Shown: piece by piece, positions 58,481 to 64,000 of the stretch
Position numbering within the stretch: position 1 is the first letter of the stretch
How the letters are laid out: the number at the start of each line of letters is the position of its first letter
Assembly (NCBI GenBank): GCA_028583405.1
Contig: CM053253.1
Coordinates: 14,953,112 to 15,017,111, forward strand
Source: Pogonophryne albipinna
Taxonomy: Eukaryota; Chordata; Actinopteri; Perciformes; Artedidraconidae
DNA: 64,000 bases
Reading direction: 5' to 3'
The notes under the pieces: model-generated
Databases searched by the model: none
What the model was told of the DNA's origin: nothing
Seen by the model: only the letters and a program-made list of their open reading frames with translations
Translations under genes and position numbers: made by a program

Positions 58481-61400
58481 AGGATAAAAAACATAGCACC
58501 TCACAACTTCCCCAGATAGTTACTTACGTCAAGTCAGTATTTTCCCCGGAAATGTTATGTTTAAATGCAGATTAGCTTTATATCTATAGATTCATTCAGA
58601 TATTTTTGCCTGTAATGTCCTTAAACAGTAACTTCATAATTTGTATAGTTTGCTGCTCATTTAATAGCTATTAATTGTACTAGTTTGTTGTCTGCTCTTG
58701 TGCTTAGTGAATACTAAAGAAGACCATTGTCTCTGTGTTAACTGATCATTTTGTAGAATTCTGCTGAGTATTAAACAATTGCGTGAGTGTGAGGGTATTA
58801 AAATTAATGGGTCAGTAAGTCAGAGATGTGCAACTATTTTTAACTTTTTGTTTTACTTTTTTTATTATTATAGGAAGTGCCCTTTTTCGCCCTTGAGCTC
58901 CTGCCCCCCAAAATGTCTGTGCACATCCCTGCTCAGCTGAATATGTATTGAGCTGTTGGTGTTTCAGGGCGGTGTGCAGAGGGATGGACAGCTGCCAGCT
59001 CTCTGCGGTCGTCTTTAGGAAAGAGTACATATTGCACGTTACTCGGAAAGGTAACAGATATGGCAGTATGTCTCTGCCAGTGGAGCTTCACACATCCACA
59101 CAGACAAAGCAGATCGAGACCGCCGAGACGACAACCAGGCCCCAGACTGCTATTGTCCTCTAGACTTGTGGGGCCCCTTATCATCAGGCCCTGCTGGAGG
59201 GACGCAGTCTGGCTAACAGCAGCATTGTTCACCACACACACTGACCCAAGGGACCAAACAGACTGAGAAATTGAAATGTTAGCATATAGCTCATCCCTAG
59301 CACGAACAATAATTATATTAGCGCTCCAATTTCAAGGTTTTTCGCTATGTTAATAACAGAAAAAAGGGCAAAAATTGATGCACTTTTCTGTAGTTTGATT
59401 TCTTGTCTCCTGATTTCAACCCTTATCTCTTTGAAAAACACTGTCCGCACACACTTCCATCCAGTGCAGACGCCCACAGATAAGGTCCCAGGCTTAGTGG
59501 ACAGGGTCGATTTTCTATTATGGAATTTCATAATAAAGATCAACTGTCACAGCAAATCAAAGCATCACTTTAGGCAGTCTTAAAGCAGGGCAGGACCTCT
59601 GTTTTCATCCGGCAACCTGCTGCCCATCCCCAAAAATAATCATCCTCAATCCTACCAAACACCGCACACCCTCCAAGAGTCCGAGCTTTTCCTTTATCGC
59701 TCCCTCACAAGAGAAAAAGGAGAGATGAGGAAGGTCAACTATCTGTCAACAGTAGATAAAGAAGGATAGACTGAAGAAGAGCTTGATCGAAAAAACTTTT
59801 TATAAGGCTCTATACTGAAAAGAAAGCTAACGTGCTGTGGGAATCTATATTCTTAATTATCAGTTTCTCTTTGCACCGGTGGGGGTTGTTAGAGTCAATG
59901 TGTATTTGAAATAATTTTATTTTCAAGGATATTGTCTCTGTGTTTACAGTCAAGTGTGAATATCATAGTCTCTGCTCAAGCCTTACTTATTCCTCAGCAT
60001 GGCAGAGCAACGTTCGAGTTTACAACACCTAATCCCTGTGTAATCTGTGTGTTCCTCTGCTGCAGAAACTGCCTCTGCACGAAGGTCCAACGGCCTTACA
60101 AATCGGTTTAATTAAGAGTTTAACACTCAAACGCTCAGCTAATATGCTTCATTAAGGTTGTTGGCTTGTGGTTGTATCAGATTTGATACAACAAAAACAT
60201 TTCCCAAATTGCGATTAGTAAAGTACATTATCTTATTTTATTTCATCTTATCTAAAACAGTGCGGTCTAGGTAAGAAAAAAAGAAATTCTAGTTTGAATG
60301 TTGGTGATTGGTGTATGAAAATCACCTTTTTCCAAACTGCGACTATATTTTGAAATAAACTGAAACTGGTCAAACTTTGAAAGAAGATGTCATAACAGCG
60401 TAGGACCACATCACTCATCATACAAATTGGAGAAAATTGTTTTACGGAGCTTTTAAAGTCTCAAAAGTGTCAAGGTGAACGCACACCAAGCCTCTGCAGA
60501 AGGGAGCAGACATACTGAGAAGGTCAAAGTGTGACACCTCAGATCCCAGCTGCTCGTGTGAGGGTGGTTCATCTGGGTTTTGTACTTGGGGGTTTCCAAT
60601 CAGACAGATTGGTGTTGGGGCCCCATTTGACACAAGGGGCCCCGTTGCTGCTTCAAATCCTGGTGGGCCAACTGGCAGACTCTCAGGAAACCTATTTCAA
60701 TTACCATAAGAGCCTTGGCTTGTTTCCCCTTCATCCTATTCTTTTAATGGACAATGCATGTACCCTCTCATGCAAATGACTTACAGCAAGGTCCTTTCCT
60801 TTTAGAGGTGTTGTTTTTCAGAGTGTTTACTGGAGGTCTGTGTGAGTGTCTGAGCAAGCACCAGTGTGTCGTGGTGTTCGTGTTATTAGCTTTAAAAGAT
60901 ACCAGCCATTATCTGTGACGCATCTCTGACCCTGTGGCTGCAGTGTTTTGGGAAAGTCGATGAAAATAAGGAGTTCAAAAACATGTAATTGCTGAGGCAG
61001 TCTGTGTTGACATTACGTGAGCAGGAGGGTTATCTATAAACCAACAAAAACATGCATTAGAAGCTTGAGATCAGACACAAGTCATATCTGCTTTTCATCT
61101 GGGAGAGACCCTGAGAGAGCGACAGCAGCAAGAGAGAAGAAGAGCCAGGAGGAGAGTGAATGCAGGTATTAAAAGTCAATCAAAAGATCAAGGGGAAAGA
61201 AAAAGTCATACTTCCACTAATTATTAGGGAAGTGTTTGCTTGGTGTTGACCGTTTAACACAGGAACACAGCAAGTCTGAGTACAATCTTGCCACTACAAA
61301 TAGGAGTTTAAAAAGTGACAAGGTAAAACATGTTTATATTTAATTAAAATGTAACCCTTGGTGATACAGCGCACCTCAATGTTTTGAGAGAGGAAGAAAT

Positions 61401-61537
61401 ATATGAGCCTGGTTGGTGAAAGGCACAAGAACACAAATGACTCTAGCTGGAACTTAATTTTGTCTCTGGAAACAAGATCTGGTTAACTAACGGCAAAATG
61501 TTACCAACGACAATACAGTCGCTGGTAACATATATAT
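58481..61537. other. Intergenic, no gene recognised
   Basis: Only short chance frames. No mobile element recognised. Confidence 0.5.
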
Positions 61538-61594
61538 AAAATACTTATAGGTTTCTATGTATGTGTTGGACCAACAGGACAAATGCTCCTTGAT

Positions 61595-61631
<37 letters not shown>

Positions 61632-61685
61632 AAGGAGCATTTGTCCTGTTGGTCCAACATATACATAGAAACCTATAAGTATTTT
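61538..61685. repeat. Near-perfect palindrome with (AT)n centre
   Basis: The left arm 61538-61593 and right arm 61630-61685 are 56-base reverse complements with a single mismatch. They are separated by 36 bp, almost all AT dinucleotides. Transcribed, it would form a very stable hairpin. No mobile-element family is recognised. Confidence 0.95.
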
Positions 61686-62490
<805 letters not shown>

Positions 62491-62699
62491 CTGCCTGCCG
62501 ACCGACTCGGCATTAACTGAAGGTCCCTCTAGCCTACATGCAAGCACAGTCTGCATTTAACCATCTTATCAGCACACTCAACACATTTCCTTCTGACTCA
62601 CAGAAGAGGAGCCAAATATACTCATGTCACACACACACACACACACATATCTGAGGGAATTTTCAATCTCTTCTTCTCCCTTTCTCTCTCCGCCTGTGG

Positions 62700-62872
62700 A
62701 GAACACTGGCAGGAATCAGGGAGAAGAGCCGGGTTGCTAGGCGACAGGTTGTGGTTGCCATGGTGAATTTAAGTGGAACAGCTGGTCCAATCAGCATAAA
62801 GTGCGGGCAGGCGGGGGCAGAGCCAGGGAGGCTCATGCCAACACAGACAGACAGGAAGGAGAGGCTGCTGAG
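62700..62872 (+). promoter_or_regulatory. Candidate RFX-type promoter and non-coding first exon
   Basis: GC-rich, non-repetitive segment with an X-box (GTTGCTAGGCGAC, 62733-62745), a second X-box-like site (GTTGCCATGG, 62754-62763), a CCAAT box (GTCCAATCAGC, near 62785) and GC-box-like GGCGGGGGCAG. It ends CTGCTGAG/GTATGC, a plausible splice donor at 62872/62873. This fits a TATA-less promoter plus short 5' UTR exon of a plus-strand gene outside the window. Inference only. Confidence 0.35.
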
Positions 62873-64000
62873 GTATGCAGGAGAGGGGAGGAGAGGAGAG
62901 GAAGATAAGTAGGCTAATGAGCATACAAATCTAAATGATAAGAGGACACTAAATAAGGAAGGATGAGGTAAAAGAAGTAGGAGGTCAGAAGGACAGGAAT
63001 AGACTAAGTGAGAAAAGCCTTGGCTGGTCAGATGAAGAGATTTGAACCAAAATTAGGAGAAAAGATGACAAGAGGAAAACAAAAGTAGGTTGGGACATGT
63101 TCAGGGGTTATATGGTCACTAATAGATTCATGAATTCAGAGAATATTCATCCCATTAGGGCAACAACAAACACTGCATCAACTGTATCTGGTGAAATATG
63201 TTATTACTGTTTCGCACAGCAAGCACCACATCTGAAGCTTGAGCGACGGTAATCAAAACCTGATAGAAAAACATTTAAAGGCACAACACAGGCTAGAAAC
63301 AGGAAAACAAGACACCATTAAAGCAGCTAATGACGACGTGGTGATAACATGGTGATAATGATAATCGGGTGGGAAGATGTGAGGCTGGGTGTGTGTGTGT
63401 GTGGGGGGGGGGGGGTTCAGTCACACTTGATTGTGTATGTTGTTGTTTTTGTTTCTCAAATGTGAGTTCAGGGGATGACAAGTCAGGGCAGGGTGTGTTA
63501 TCAGTCAAGTAAATGCTTTTTTTTTTTATAGACTTGGTATGCATGCACAAAAACAAAAAACAAAAACTAATTTATTAGTACAACAATAACATTTTAAAAA
63601 ACAAGTCCTACCTTACGCCCCCAAATCCAAAAGCATTTATTTTTATGTAAATAAAAAGGCAAGAAAAATGTATAAATAAGTAAATCAATAAAAACATATA
63701 GCCTATATAAATAAATTATTGGTACTATTATTTAAAAGAATAGCCCAAATAATTATTTAAAAGCCTCGGTTGAAAATACATTTTATTTGATACACATAAA
63801 TTATAATCACGAAATCAGTCAAGCGAAATGATCAGATTGGATATGTTAAAGTGATAGAGGGAGGAAAGAACAGGCGAGATTAAAGCGTTGCCATCAGAAA
63901 AGTCCTCAAGATTTGTGTTAAAAAAGGAAGTTAAAAAATAAACAACTTTATCCACTCACATTTTGGTTTACTTCATTATTGTGTCGCTGTTGAGAAGTGC
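62873..64000. other. Intergenic or intron, no gene recognised
   Basis: AT-rich with a TG/G tract at 63390-63416. No exon-like frame. If the upstream promoter is real, this would be first-intron sequence. Confidence 0.4.

Overview
The window looks like nuclear DNA of a ray-finned (teleost) fish. Three things point that way: a vertebrate neural bHLH gene, very many long dinucleotide microsatellites, and a fish-type mix of mobile elements (two DIRS-type tyrosine-recombinase retrotransposons, a Ty3/gypsy fragment, remnants of Merlin/IS1016-like, hAT-like and piggyBac-like DNA transposons, LINE tails and a tRNA-derived SINE). I do not try to name the species.

Layout. 1-13.4 kb is intergenic DNA with (CT)n/(CA)n/(GT)n tracts and a few homeodomain/E-box-rich blocks that could be enhancers. 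13438-14124 (minus) is the only intact, confidently recognised protein-coding gene: a single-exon Olig/Beta-family bHLH repressor, best called bhlhe23. 14.2-19.9 kb is AT-rich intergenic DNA. 20.4-37.9 kb is a nested transposon block. Its outer limits are two inverted arms (20404-20790 and 37487-37900), and both sides are flanked by the same degenerate tandem repeat, so the block looks like one large insertion filled by later insertions. In order it holds: a promoter-like CpG patch; a 5'-truncated Ty3/gypsy 3' end with LTR; an LTR-like repeat split by a TIR element; a minus-strand DIRS element with broken gag and RT and a ~2 kb minisatellite, itself interrupted by a TTAA-flanked MITE and a LINE tail; an hAT-like remnant; a foldback element; a broken Merlin/ISXO2-like transposase exon; and a second, plus-strand DIRS element with both termini and its internal complementary region preserved. 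37.9-64 kb is again intergenic, with microsatellites, candidate regulatory blocks, a SINE, a striking near-perfect 56-bp-arm palindrome, and near the right edge a promoter-like segment with RFX X-boxes that may be the first exon of a gene running out of the window.

Function. The only host function I can support is transcriptional repression by Bhlhe23, with putative cis-regulatory sequence around it. A 21-bp exact direct repeat flanks the gene on both sides. Everything between 20.4 and 37.9 kb is mobile-element sequence with disabled coding regions. No operons, CRISPR arrays or bacterial-type features are present. Conservation-based calls (enhancers, first exon) are inferences from composition and motifs, because no alignment could be run.
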